This document shows positions 1 to 6,056 of a DNA stretch of 13,083 nt, piece after piece. Position 1 is the first letter of the stretch. Each line of letters opens with the position of its first letter. The position numbers were made by a program, and so were the translations under genes. The notes beneath the pieces were generated by a model. The model searched no databases, was not told the origin of the DNA, and saw nothing but the letters and a program-made list of their open reading frames with translations. Origin of the DNA: Prevotellaceae bacterium UBA4336 (lineage in GTDB: Bacteria > Bacteroidota > Bacteroidia > Bacteroidales > Bacteroidaceae); NCBI GenBank assembly GCA_002394305.1, contig DGTM01000047.1, positions 1-13,083 of the forward strand, given 5' to 3'.

Positions 1-2
1 AC

Positions 3-392
3 CGCATCACTTCCAAGAGCCAGCACCTGACCCAGCAGAACCTGCAGTTCAACGGTACGCTCAATGTTGGCTACGACCTGTCATACACCTACGGGACGGA
101 TGAGGGGAAGAAATTCCAGCTCGCCGACGTGACCGACGTGAACTACCGCACGGAGGAGACTCCCGGTGAGGATGCGAATGTCAAGAACAGCCATGCCTAT
201 GAGTATGATGCCAACGGCAACCTCATATACGTCAATACTTCACGTGAGAAAAAGGACGGTGAGAACGACGAGAAGGCCGGTGAGCGCAAATTGCGCTGGG
301 ACGAGGAGAACCGCCTGCTGTCGTCAGACGACAATGGATTCGTGACTAACTACTGGTATGATGCCGACGGCGAGCGCACGGTTAAGACTTAA
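3..392 (+). pseudogene. Rhs/YD-repeat protein, C-terminal fragment, truncated
   Basis: The frame is open from the left edge, so the start lies outside the window; a GTG at 129 is only an internal codon. The translation shows YD-repeat units typical of Rhs/wall-associated proteins: a YEYDANGNLIYVN unit at about nt 201-239 and, at about 292-389, a second unit (LRWDEENRLL ... NYWYDADGERTVKT). Such repeats build the shell of secreted or surface polymorphic toxins and glycan-binding Rhs proteins. The frame stops right after the DADGERTVKT segment, where family members normally continue into further repeats and the Rhs core followed by a variable tip. None of that follows here, so I read it as a truncated 3' end rather than a natural C-terminus. 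The truncation lies about 40 bp from the end of the remnant frame that starts at 433, suggesting that an older rearrangement cut the gene. Family identity is good; pseudogene status is inference. Confidence 0.72.
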
Positions 393-432
393 GACGAAAA
401 CGAAATCATATTGTTGTAAAACAAATTCCAAT

Positions 433-627
433 TTATCGGACTGCTATATCATATAGCAGCTGCCTATCTCGACATCCCTTGCTGGTATTTCTGTATTCGT
501 CCATCGTATCTGCCATCAGCAATGTCGTGGACTTCATGGTCGGCACGTCTGAGCTCGTAGCATTGAATTTGCCCAAAGTGCTTGCCAGCCATACAAACCA
601 GTCTGCCACCTGCTTCAAGGTAGCACT
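433..627 (-). pseudogene. 3' part of a split minus-strand gene (unknown product)
   Basis: This is the downstream half of a reading frame interrupted by the insertion sequence at 628-2348. Reading from the insertion it gives SATLKQVADWFVWLASTLGK, then a Ser/Thr-rich stretch, then MADTMDEYRNTSKGCRDRQL and a TAA stop at 433-435. The frame continues in the same phase in the fragment at 2349-2479 once the element and one copy of the 32-bp repeat are removed. The composition (charged, helical) looks like a real protein, but I do not recognise the family. A 19-bp palindrome at 441-459 lies at its 3' end and could form a hairpin. What is seen is the continuous phase; that it was once a functional gene is inference. 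Confidence 0.55.
596..627. repeat. 32-bp direct repeat, left copy (target duplication)
   Basis: This 32-bp block, beginning AACCAGTCTGCC and ending GGTAGCACT, is identical to 2349-2380. Each copy abuts the outer end of one terminal inverted repeat of the insertion sequence. It is therefore most simply the target-site duplication made at insertion. The bases beyond each copy differ, so the repeat is exactly 32 bp. Confidence 0.85.
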
Positions 628-706
628 CCTGACTTCGGCGGTTTTAACATTTCCGAGGGGGTAATCCACCTGAAACCCCGATAAACAGGGAATTCTTCTT
701 GGTGAC

Positions 707-737
707 TTGGGTGACTCAGGAAAATTGTGTACCTTTG
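707..737 (+). promoter_or_regulatory. Transposase promoter (TTG-N20-TACCTTTG)
   Basis: The -33 TTG lies at 707-709 and the -7 box TACCTTTG at 730-737, separated by 20 bp, which matches the Bacteroidota sigma-ABfr consensus. The expected transcription start falls at about 741-742, on or next to the ATG at 742, so the mRNA would be leaderless or nearly so. The promoter lies inside the insertion sequence, so the element carries its own expression signal. Confidence 0.7.
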
Positions 738-741
738 CGTC

Positions 742-2295
742 ATGTTCCCACGTAAGAAGAGAAACAGGACTGGCACCATCAGTGTGGTTGTGGTTGACAA
801 GAGCCGTGGAGGTTTCAAGGAGGTCAAGAGCTTCGGTGTCGCAAAGACTGAGGCAGAAGCCGACCGTCTGTATGCCAAGGCAGCAGAGTGGGTACGCAAG
901 TATGGCGGACAGCAGGAAATAGACTTTGCCCAGAGCAGTATCATACAGCAGGAATTCCTTGAGTCAGAGCGCGTACTGAACAACATCTCTGCCGTTGTGC
1001 TTAACGGCCCGCAGCAGATTCTAAATCAGGTCTATGACAGTATCGGCTTTGACAGGATCAAGGATGAGGTGCTTCGTCATCTTGTCATTGCCCGCATCTG
1101 CCAGCCGTTGAGCAAGTCTGCCACGGCAGACTATCTGAAGTCTTACTTCCACGAGGATGTCAGCCTTGACCAAATATACCGCTACATGGACAAGCTGTAC
1201 AACAAGCAGCGCGAACTGGTGCAACAGATAAGCGTGGAGCATACACGGAAGATTCTTGGCGGTAGCATAGGACTGATGTTTTACGATGTCACATCGTTGT
1301 ATTTTGAGACGGGCATACAGGACGAGCTGCGCACTAACGGATTCTCAAAGGACGGGAAGACCTCTGAGTCTCAGATTATCCTAGGGCTGCTGGTCAGCGC
1401 AGACGGCTATCCCCTGTCATACTCCATCTTCAACGGGGCGCAATATGAGGGGCGCACGATGATTCCCATCATAGACGACTTCATCCAACGCTTCAACATC
1501 AAGGATTTTGTCGTAGTGGCTGATTCCGGCCTTCTGAACAAGACCAATGTGGATTTGCTTCGTCAGGCTGGCTACAAGTATATCCTCGGTGCAAGAATTA
1601 AGAAAGAGCCTGCCGATGTCGTGGAGTGGATGTTGGCACAGGAGAAGGTTTCTGGCACGTATCATGAATACGCCCGCAAGAACGGTGAGAGACTGATTGT
1701 AGGTTATTCTGAACAAAGGGCCAAGAAAGACGCACATAATCGCGAGAAGGGCATTGAGAGGCTACGTAAGGCCTACAGCAGCGGAGTGCTTACCAAGGCA
1801 TCCATTAACAGACGCGGCTATAACAAGTTCCTCACCATCAGCAAGGACGTGCAAGTGGTTATCAACGAGCAGGAGATAGAGAACGACAAGAAGTGGGATG
1901 GTCTGAAAGGCTATGTCACGAATACGGATCTTGATGCAGAACAGGTTGTTGCCCAATATCACAGTCTTTGGTACGTGGAACGCGCATTCCGTGTCACGAA
2001 GGGCAATCTGGAGGCAAGACCGATATTCCACTTCACGGAGAAGCGCATCGAGGCTCACATCTGTATCTGCTTCATCGCATACAAGGTCTACAAGGAACTA
2101 CAGCGCATCATCGCCCTGCACGGGGGAATCAACCTCAGTGTGGACAAGGTGATTGACATTGCCAAGACCATACCCACGATAAAGCTAAGTCTGCCATATG
2201 GTGACACCGAGAGGGTAAAGACTCTGTTCCTCACAGAAAAGCATCAGCGGATTAAGCCACTCTTCAACATCAAGGCCATCCTCGACAAGAAGTAG
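742..2295 (+). CDS. IS1634-family DDE transposase
   Basis: This is a 517-residue transposase that would catalyse excision and integration of the surrounding element in the cytoplasm. The N-terminus is basic (MFPRKKRNRTGTISVVVV), as expected for end binding. The catalytic triad is visible: Asp182 in FYDVTSLYFETG, Asp261 in FVVVADSGLLNKTN, and Glu413 in LWYVERAFRVTKGNLEARP, the last being the Y-x2-R-x3-E-x6-K-type signature of the IS4 superfamily. The 152-residue gap between the second Asp and the Glu fits the inserted beta-strand domain of this group. I chose the ATG at 742; the in-frame GTG at 727 lies upstream of the -7 box and would not be transcribed from that promoter. There are no internal stops, so the gene is probably functional. 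It ends 40 bp before the right terminal repeat. Family confidence is high. Confidence 0.93.
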   Translation: MFPRKKRNRTGTISVVVVDKSRGGFKEVKSFGVAKTEAEADRLYAKAAEWVRKYGGQQEIDFAQSSIIQQEFLESERVLNNISAVVLNGPQQILNQVYDSIGFDRIKDEVLRHLVIARICQPLSKSATADYLKSYFHEDVSLDQIYRYMDKLYNKQRELVQQISVEHTRKILGGSIGLMFYDVTSLYFETGIQDELRTNGFSKDGKTSESQIILGLLVSADGYPLSYSIFNGAQYEGRTMIPIIDDFIQRFNIKDFVVVADSGLLNKTNVDLLRQAGYKYILGARIKKEPADVVEWMLAQEKVSGTYHEYARKNGERLIVGYSEQRAKKDAHNREKGIERLRKAYSSGVLTKASINRRGYNKFLTISKDVQVVINEQEIENDKKWDGLKGYVTNTDLDAEQVVAQYHSLWYVERAFRVTKGNLEARPIFHFTEKRIEAHICICFIAYKVYKELQRIIALHGGINLSVDKVIDIAKTIPTIKLSLPYGDTERVKTLFLTEKHQRIKPLFNIKAILDKK

Positions 2296-2348
2296 AAATA
2301 GACTAACAGGCGCACGCGCGAGCAGGGTGACGCATCGCCGAAGTCAGG

Positions 2349-2380
2349 AACCAGTCTGCCACCTGCTTCAAGGTAGCACT
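2349..2380. repeat. 32-bp direct repeat, right copy (target duplication)
   Basis: Identical to 596-627, beginning immediately after the right terminal inverted repeat of the insertion sequence. On the minus strand it encodes SATLKQVADW in the same phase as the left copy, so the element duplicated part of a coding frame. Confidence 0.85.
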
Positions 2381-2479
2381 GGCAAGTTCGGCAAACATCT
2401 TCATGAAGTGCTTGATGGCGTATGACTCGTTGTCCCAGAAGATGTCTCCAAGCTTGTCGCCCCGACTACGAGATTGAAA
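2349..2479 (-). pseudogene. 5' part of the split minus-strand gene (unknown product)
   Basis: This is the upstream half of the frame whose downstream half lies at 433-627. It reads GDKLGDIFWDNESYAIKHF, then MKMFAELASATLKQVADWF, and after excision of the element would run on as VWLASTLGK. Upstream it meets a TAA near 2480, beside a 16-bp tandem repeat at 2481-2512. No start codon sits at a sensible 5' end, so it appears truncated there as well, before or independently of the insertion. The reconstructed product would be roughly 110 residues. I do not recognise the family. Confidence 0.5.
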
Positions 2480-2480
2480 A

Positions 2481-2512
2481 GGTTAAAGAGTTATGAGGTT
2501 AAAGAGTTATGA
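2481..2512. repeat. Two 16-bp tandem repeat units
   Basis: GGTTAAAGAGTTATGA occurs at 2481-2496 and again, perfectly, at 2497-2512. It sits at the junction between the split-gene remnant and unassigned sequence and may mark an old rearrangement joint or a slippage product. Confidence 0.8.
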
Positions 2513-2577
2513 GGGTCTCTCTCCGCTCGGGGAAGTCAGGGAGAGACTGTACTGAGAGGGAGTCCGGCCTGTCACCT

Positions 2578-2871
2578 TTACAAAAAGCACGACGGAAAGT
2601 GCTGATAGTTCTGATAGCGTATCCCTCCCATGAAGTCACTAAACCAGTCCCACATCCTGTAGCCGTCGAACTCGCCGAGAAGCGTAGCGTGGTGAAAGCC
2701 GATGTAGCTTCCTTGTCCTTCATCCATGTAATGCTGAAAATCTTCTTGTGCAGCATTGCTCCAAGCATAAGGCGGATGGTTCAGTTGCAGAACGAGTTGG
2801 TACGACCTGAATGGACGCATGTTGCACGCCCTTCCCGGGCAGGGTGGCATATACATCAGAGGGAGTCGCAA
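2578..2871 (-). pseudogene. ThuA-domain (trehalose-utilisation-like) gene remnant
   Basis: The minus-strand translation contains YQLVLQLNHPPYAWSNAA followed by IGFHHATLLGEFDGYRMWDW and FSDFMGGIRYQNY, which is the core of Bacteroidota ThuA-like proteins (class I glutamine-amidotransferase-like fold, PF06283, usually about 220-280 residues and often secreted, in carbohydrate loci). Only about 70 residues are recognisable. The frame loses similarity near 2605 and stops at 2578. Upstream of about 2835 the sequence also stops matching, and only a TTG at 2869-2871 could start it. There is no intact start, N-terminus or C-terminus, so this is a fragment. It lies just downstream of the GH13 gene on the same strand and may be what is left of a former sugar-use neighbour. 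Family recognition is good; decay is clear from the length. Confidence 0.7.
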
Positions 2872-2907
2872 GGTAGTTGTCAGGTGAGGACAAGGCGCGG
2901 GCTCTTT

Positions 2908-4584
2908 TTATCCCAAACGACTAAACGACCAATCTCCCAGACGACTAAACAGCACTGCGCCGAGGTGTGCGGGCAGGGTGAGGGTGACGGGGTCTGCGGA
3001 GCAGAACGTTGTGGTTATCTTTCTGCCGTCCAGTGCATTGGTAAGCGAAAGCTTCTTCTTCTCTTTAATACCTGTGAATGCAAAGAAATGCTCAGGCAAG
3101 TTGAGCGAAACGGTCTCCTCTTGTCCGGAGAAATTGCTGACGACAAGGGCAAACTCCTTTCCTTTGTGACGGATGAAGGCGTACTGCCGGTGCAGATGCC
3201 CGTTGGCGTACATCAGGTCGAAGAAGCCGCCGCTGGCAAAGACGGCCTGCTCCGTGCGCAGGGCGAGGATGCGGCGGTAGCAGTCGCGCAGGGCTTGCTC
3301 GGCGGGCTGCATCTGCCCGGGGATGAAGCGGCCGCCGCTCCGCCAGCGGCGGATGCTGGGCACGCTCCAATAGTCGAAGATGGTGGTGCGGCCGTCCATG
3401 CCGCTGAAGCCTTCCGCATCCATGCCGCGCTCGCCGAGTTCCTGTCCGAAGTAGAGCATGAAGGGGCGGGGCATGAGGCTGCTGACGAGCAGGGCGGGCA
3501 GGGCCTTCCGTGCGTCGCCCAGCAGGTGGTCACTGGCAAGGCGCTGTTCGTCGTGGTTCTCCAGGAAGTTGAGCATGCGGCCGTTGATGTCGTCCACCGA
3601 CTGCCAGCAGGCTGTGATGGTCTGCGTCGACTGTCCGCGACAGACATTGAGCAAGGTGTCGTAGAGGCCCACTTTGTCGTAGAGATAGTCGAAGTGGCCA
3701 CGATGAATGTAGTCGCGGTAGAGGTTGGGGTTGTACACTTCGGCTATGAAGATGACTTCGGGATAAGAAGCCTTGACCTGCGGCAACGCCCACTGCCAGA
3801 ACTCGACGGGGACCATCTCGGCCATGTCGCAGCGGAAGCCGTCGATGCCCTTTGCTGCCCAGAAGAGCAGGATGTCCAGCATCTTGTGCCACGTGTCGGG
3901 GGTGGGGGAGAAGTGCGTCTGACGGCCGGACAGGTAGTCGATGCCGTAGTTCAGCTTCACCGTCTCGTACCAATCGCCCGGTCCGGGCCATGCAGAGAAG
4001 TTGTCGTTGCCCGTTGCTTTCGCAGGCTTTTCGTGGTACGTGCTGCCGGACATGATATTGTCCAGATGCAGCTGTTCGCCGGGAAGATAATAGAAGTTGT
4101 TGTCCGACGAAAAGGTCTGCGATACATCGTCGCCCTCGCCGAGGTCCTTCACGCCAGCAGGCTTTGCATCGGAACGGTACTGACGGGCCACGTGGTTGGG
4201 CACGAAGTCGATGATCACCTTCAGTCCGGCTCTGTGCGTGCGCCGCACCAGCAACTCGAACTCGTGCATGCGTTGCTCAGGGTTCCGCGCTATGTCGGGG
4301 TCGACGTCGTAGTAGTCGCGGATGGCATAGGGGCTCCCTGCCTGGCCCTTCACCACGTCGGGATTGTCGGGGGGGATGCCGATGGCGCTGTAGTCCGTCT
4401 TGCTGGCGTGTTCAATGATGCCGGTGTACCAGATATGGGTACAGCCAAGCCCCCGGATTTCGTCCAGAGCCTTGGCTGTGAAGTCCTGCATCGTGCCGCA
4501 TCCGTTCTGCGCCTTGGTGCCACCGGGGACGCAGTCCTGCCGGTCGGCGCCAAAGAGCCGGGTGAAGACTTGATATATTGTCAT
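2908..4584 (-). CDS. GH13 alpha-amylase-family glycoside hydrolase, cytoplasmic
   Basis: This is a 558-residue retaining alpha-glucan-active enzyme. The four conserved GH13 regions are present in order: VIIDFVPNHV (Asp126, Asn130, His131), GFRCDMAEM (nucleophile Asp253), VIFIAEVYN (acid/base Glu282) and FLENHDEQR (His344, transition-state Asp345). A beta-sandwich-like C-terminal part follows from about residue 450 (HKGKEFALVVSNFSGQEE). The N-terminus MTIYQVFTRLFG has no signal peptide, so it should act in the cytoplasm, for example on storage glycogen or imported maltodextrins; the exact substrate cannot be read from motifs. The ATG at 4582-4584 overlaps the fabD stop as ATGA, implying translational coupling. 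A longer in-frame extension to 4665 would lie inside fabD and lacks family similarity. The last residues (FSRLGDWSFSRLG) come from an imperfect 24-bp duplication and are probably a recent extension. Confidence 0.9.
   Translation of the reverse strand: MTIYQVFTRLFGADRQDCVPGGTKAQNGCGTMQDFTAKALDEIRGLGCTHIWYTGIIEHASKTDYSAIGIPPDNPDVVKGQAGSPYAIRDYYDVDPDIARNPEQRMHEFELLVRRTHRAGLKVIIDFVPNHVARQYRSDAKPAGVKDLGEGDDVSQTFSSDNNFYYLPGEQLHLDNIMSGSTYHEKPAKATGNDNFSAWPGPGDWYETVKLNYGIDYLSGRQTHFSPTPDTWHKMLDILLFWAAKGIDGFRCDMAEMVPVEFWQWALPQVKASYPEVIFIAEVYNPNLYRDYIHRGHFDYLYDKVGLYDTLLNVCRGQSTQTITACWQSVDDINGRMLNFLENHDEQRLASDHLLGDARKALPALLVSSLMPRPFMLYFGQELGERGMDAEGFSGMDGRTTIFDYWSVPSIRRWRSGGRFIPGQMQPAEQALRDCYRRILALRTEQAVFASGGFFDLMYANGHLHRQYAFIRHKGKEFALVVSNFSGQEETVSLNLPEHFFAFTGIKEKKKLSLTNALDGRKITTTFCSADPVTLTLPAHLGAVLFSRLGDWSFSRLG
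2911..2950. repeat. Imperfect 24-bp tandem duplication at the 3' end of the GH13 gene
   Basis: TCCCAAACGACTAAAC at 2911-2926 recurs as TCCCAGACGACTAAAC at 2935-2950, with one mismatch and a period of 24 bp (eight codons). It encodes the repeated FSRLG at the enzyme's C-terminus and keeps the frame, so the gene simply gained residues. Confidence 0.75.
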
Positions 4585-5480
4585 TGGATGCCGCTGGTGG
4601 TGATGGCGTCGTTGCCCTTGGCTATCTTGGCAATCATGCCCTGCAGGGCCTTGCCGGGACCGCATTCGGTGAACTCCGTGGCGCCTGCGGCAATCATGTT
4701 CTGCACCTCCTGCGACCAGCGTACACTTGCGGTGAGCTGGCGGGTCAGGTTCTCCTTTATCTCGGCGGCATCAGTGTGGGCCTGCGCATCGACGTTCTGA
4801 TAGATGGGGCAGCGGGGCGTGTGGAACTCGGTCTTCTCGATGGCTGCCTGCAGCTCGTCCTTGGCGGGCTGCATGAGGGGGCTGTGGAAGGCGCCGCCGA
4901 CAGGCAGCACCAGGGCTCGCTTGGCACCGGCCTCCTTCAGCTTCTCGCAGGCTGCGTTCACCTCGGCTACGTTGCCGCTGATGACCAGCTGGCCGGGGCA
5001 GTTGTAGTTGGCGGGAATGACGACACCCTCGCCCTCGGCGCTCACCTCGGCGCAGACCTTCTCGATGTTCTCGTCGGGAAGACCGATGACTGCTGCCATC
5101 GTGCCGGGAGCGGCTTCGCAGGCCTTCTGCATAGCCATCGCACGGGCTGATACCAGGCGCAAACCATCCTCGAAGGAAAGTGCGCCGGCTGCAACCAGGG
5201 CGCTGAATTCGCCGAGGCTGTGGCCGCCCACCATATCGGGCTGGAATGCGTCGCCCATGCAGATGGCGGTGATGACGCTGTGCAGGAAGACGGCAGGCTG
5301 CGTCACCTTCGTCTGCTTCAGCTGCTCGGCATCGCCCTCGAACATGATGTCGGTGATGCGGAAACCAAGTATCTCATTTGCTTTTTCAAACAGTTCTTTT
5401 GCATTAGGATTACTTTCATAGAGCTCTTTGCCCATGCCTGTAAACTGTGCTCCCTGACCGGGAAATACGAATGCTTTCAT
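4581..5480 (-). CDS. fabD: Malonyl-CoA:ACP transacylase (FabD)
   Basis: FabD moves the malonyl group from malonyl-CoA to acyl carrier protein, supplying extender units for type II fatty acid synthesis in the cytoplasm. The 299-residue length is typical. The N-terminus MKAFVFPGQGAQFTGMGKEL carries the GQGAQ oxyanion motif (residues 8-12). The nucleophile Ser88 is in GGHSLGEFSA, Arg113 (VSARAMAMQ) binds the malonyl carboxylate, and His199 in GGAFHSPLM completes the dyad. Start choice: the ATG at 5478-5480 gives the canonical N-terminus, while the longer frame to 5549 crosses the -7 box at 5515-5522. It appears to lead a two-gene unit, its TGA overlapping the start of the GH13 gene. Pairing with an amylase rather than other fab genes or acpP is unusual. 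Confidence is very high. Confidence 0.96.
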   Translation of the reverse strand: MKAFVFPGQGAQFTGMGKELYESNPNAKELFEKANEILGFRITDIMFEGDAEQLKQTKVTQPAVFLHSVITAICMGDAFQPDMVGGHSLGEFSALVAAGALSFEDGLRLVSARAMAMQKACEAAPGTMAAVIGLPDENIEKVCAEVSAEGEGVVIPANYNCPGQLVISGNVAEVNAACEKLKEAGAKRALVLPVGGAFHSPLMQPAKDELQAAIEKTEFHTPRCPIYQNVDAQAHTDAAEIKENLTRQLTASVRWSQEVQNMIAAGATEFTECGPGKALQGMIAKIAKGNDAITTSGIQ

Positions 5481-5514
5481 GTCTTTTCTTATATGTTTTT
5501 CTTGTAAATCGGTG

Positions 5515-5522
5515 CAAAGGTA
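5515..5522 (-). promoter_or_regulatory. -7 box of the fabD promoter
   Basis: On the minus strand the sequence TACCTTTG matches the Bacteroidota -7 consensus TAnnTTTG. It lies 34 bp upstream of the fabD ATG, giving an A-rich leader of about 28-30 nt. No TTG is found at the usual 19-21 bp spacing, so the -33 part is weak. The core TACCTTTGCAC is shared with the -7 box of the sphingolipid gene at 10104-10111. Confidence 0.6.
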
Positions 5523-5614
5523 CGAAAAAAATGTCAATCTGCAGCCCATATAAATATATTAATGTACGCGCGAGGGCGACATTATTGACTTATATCAGTT
5601 CCGTATGCTCTGTG

Positions 5615-6007
5615 CTATCTTTCCCATTTGTGACCGCAATCGTTGCAAACGAACTTCTGCGTGGGGCTGTAGCCAAAGGGGATGTACACCAGCAGGGTTG
5701 CAAGAATCCGGGGCAGCTGCCTGATGTTTGGGTTCTTCTTCTGGCAGGCTGTCACATTCTCGCTCCCGCAATTCGGGCACCAGGGTACAAAGTTGTTGTG
5801 CTCGCTCTGGTACGTCCGGAACACTTGCATAGCCTGCTCGTAATCTTCCTCCCTGACAAGGATTTCGGTGGTCTTGTCGAGTATGCCACGGGCCACTTTG
5901 CTGTTCGTTTCGTCGTAGGCAACACTCTCTATTCCTGCTTCCAAAAGTGCGGCGCGGAAGCCCTCGGCCTCGATGGGCGTATTGCACGTGATGCTTTTTA
6001 CGGTCAT
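5615..6007 (-). CDS. DUF2007-type protein with zinc ribbon and a membrane segment
   Basis: This is a 130-residue protein. Residues 1-70 (MTVKSITCNTPIEAEGFRAA through VREEDYEQAMQVFRTYQ) match the small alpha/beta DUF2007 domain, annotated as a putative signal-transducing domain, with the typical pattern of a short strand, then IEAEGFRAALLEAGIES, then the repeated ILVREEDYEQA unit. Two CxxC pairs follow: WCPNCGSENVT and, at the very C-terminus, FVCNDCGHKW, which together would bind one zinc. Between them LPRILATLLVYIPFGY is a short hydrophobic segment, possibly membrane-associated. The role of the family is unknown. It starts 49 bp after the sulfatase stop with no TAnnTTTG box in the gap, so co-transcription with the sulfatase is likely, though a functional link is not shown. 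Confidence 0.8.
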   Translation of the reverse strand: MTVKSITCNTPIEAEGFRAALLEAGIESVAYDETNSKVARGILDKTTEILVREEDYEQAMQVFRTYQSEHNNFVPWCPNCGSENVTACQKKNPNIRQLPRILATLLVYIPFGYSPTQKFVCNDCGHKWER

Positions 6008-6056
6008 GTCCTGTACGAATTTATTTTGTTCATATATGTTGGCTGACGTACGTCCA

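Larger units (their letters stand above)
628..2348 (+). mobile_element. IS1634-family insertion sequence, complete (1721 bp)
   Basis: The ends are a perfect 13-bp inverted repeat: CCTGACTTCGGCG at 628-640 and its reverse complement at 2336-2348. Between them is one long transposase gene with its own promoter inside the element. The size, about 1.7 kb with a single DDE transposase of just over 500 residues, is normal for the IS1634 group of the IS4 superfamily. A perfect 32-bp direct repeat flanks it at 596-627 and 2349-2380. IS1634 of Mycoplasma mycoides and IS1549 of Mycobacterium smegmatis are known to produce long, variable-length target duplications, so this fits the family although it is unusual for insertion sequences in general. 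Perfect ends, an intact gene and identical repeats suggest a recent insertion. It splits an older minus-strand frame. Confidence 0.88.

Noticed and set aside
441..459. A 19-bp palindrome as a possible terminator of the split gene or Rhs fragment
   Set aside because: It lies inside the coding frame and no T run follows on either strand.
479..664. A short plus-strand frame near the left end of the insertion sequence
   Set aside because: The minus-strand frame has more protein-like composition and is restored by removal of the element, so this one is likely its shadow.
727..741. GTG at 727 as the transposase start
   Set aside because: It lies upstream of the -7 box, so the transcript from that promoter would not contain it; the ATG at 742 gives the expected basic N-terminus.
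2509..4800. A 763-codon plus-strand open frame opposite the GH13 gene and the end of fabD
   Set aside because: It is antisense to two clear family genes on the minus strand, has no recognisable domain and a composition typical of the reverse frame of GC-rich coding DNA.
6045..6054. The palindrome GACGTACGTC between the sulfatase and the DUF2007 gene as an operator
   Set aside because: Ten bases of self-complementary sequence alone are not strong evidence, and there is no promoter beside it.
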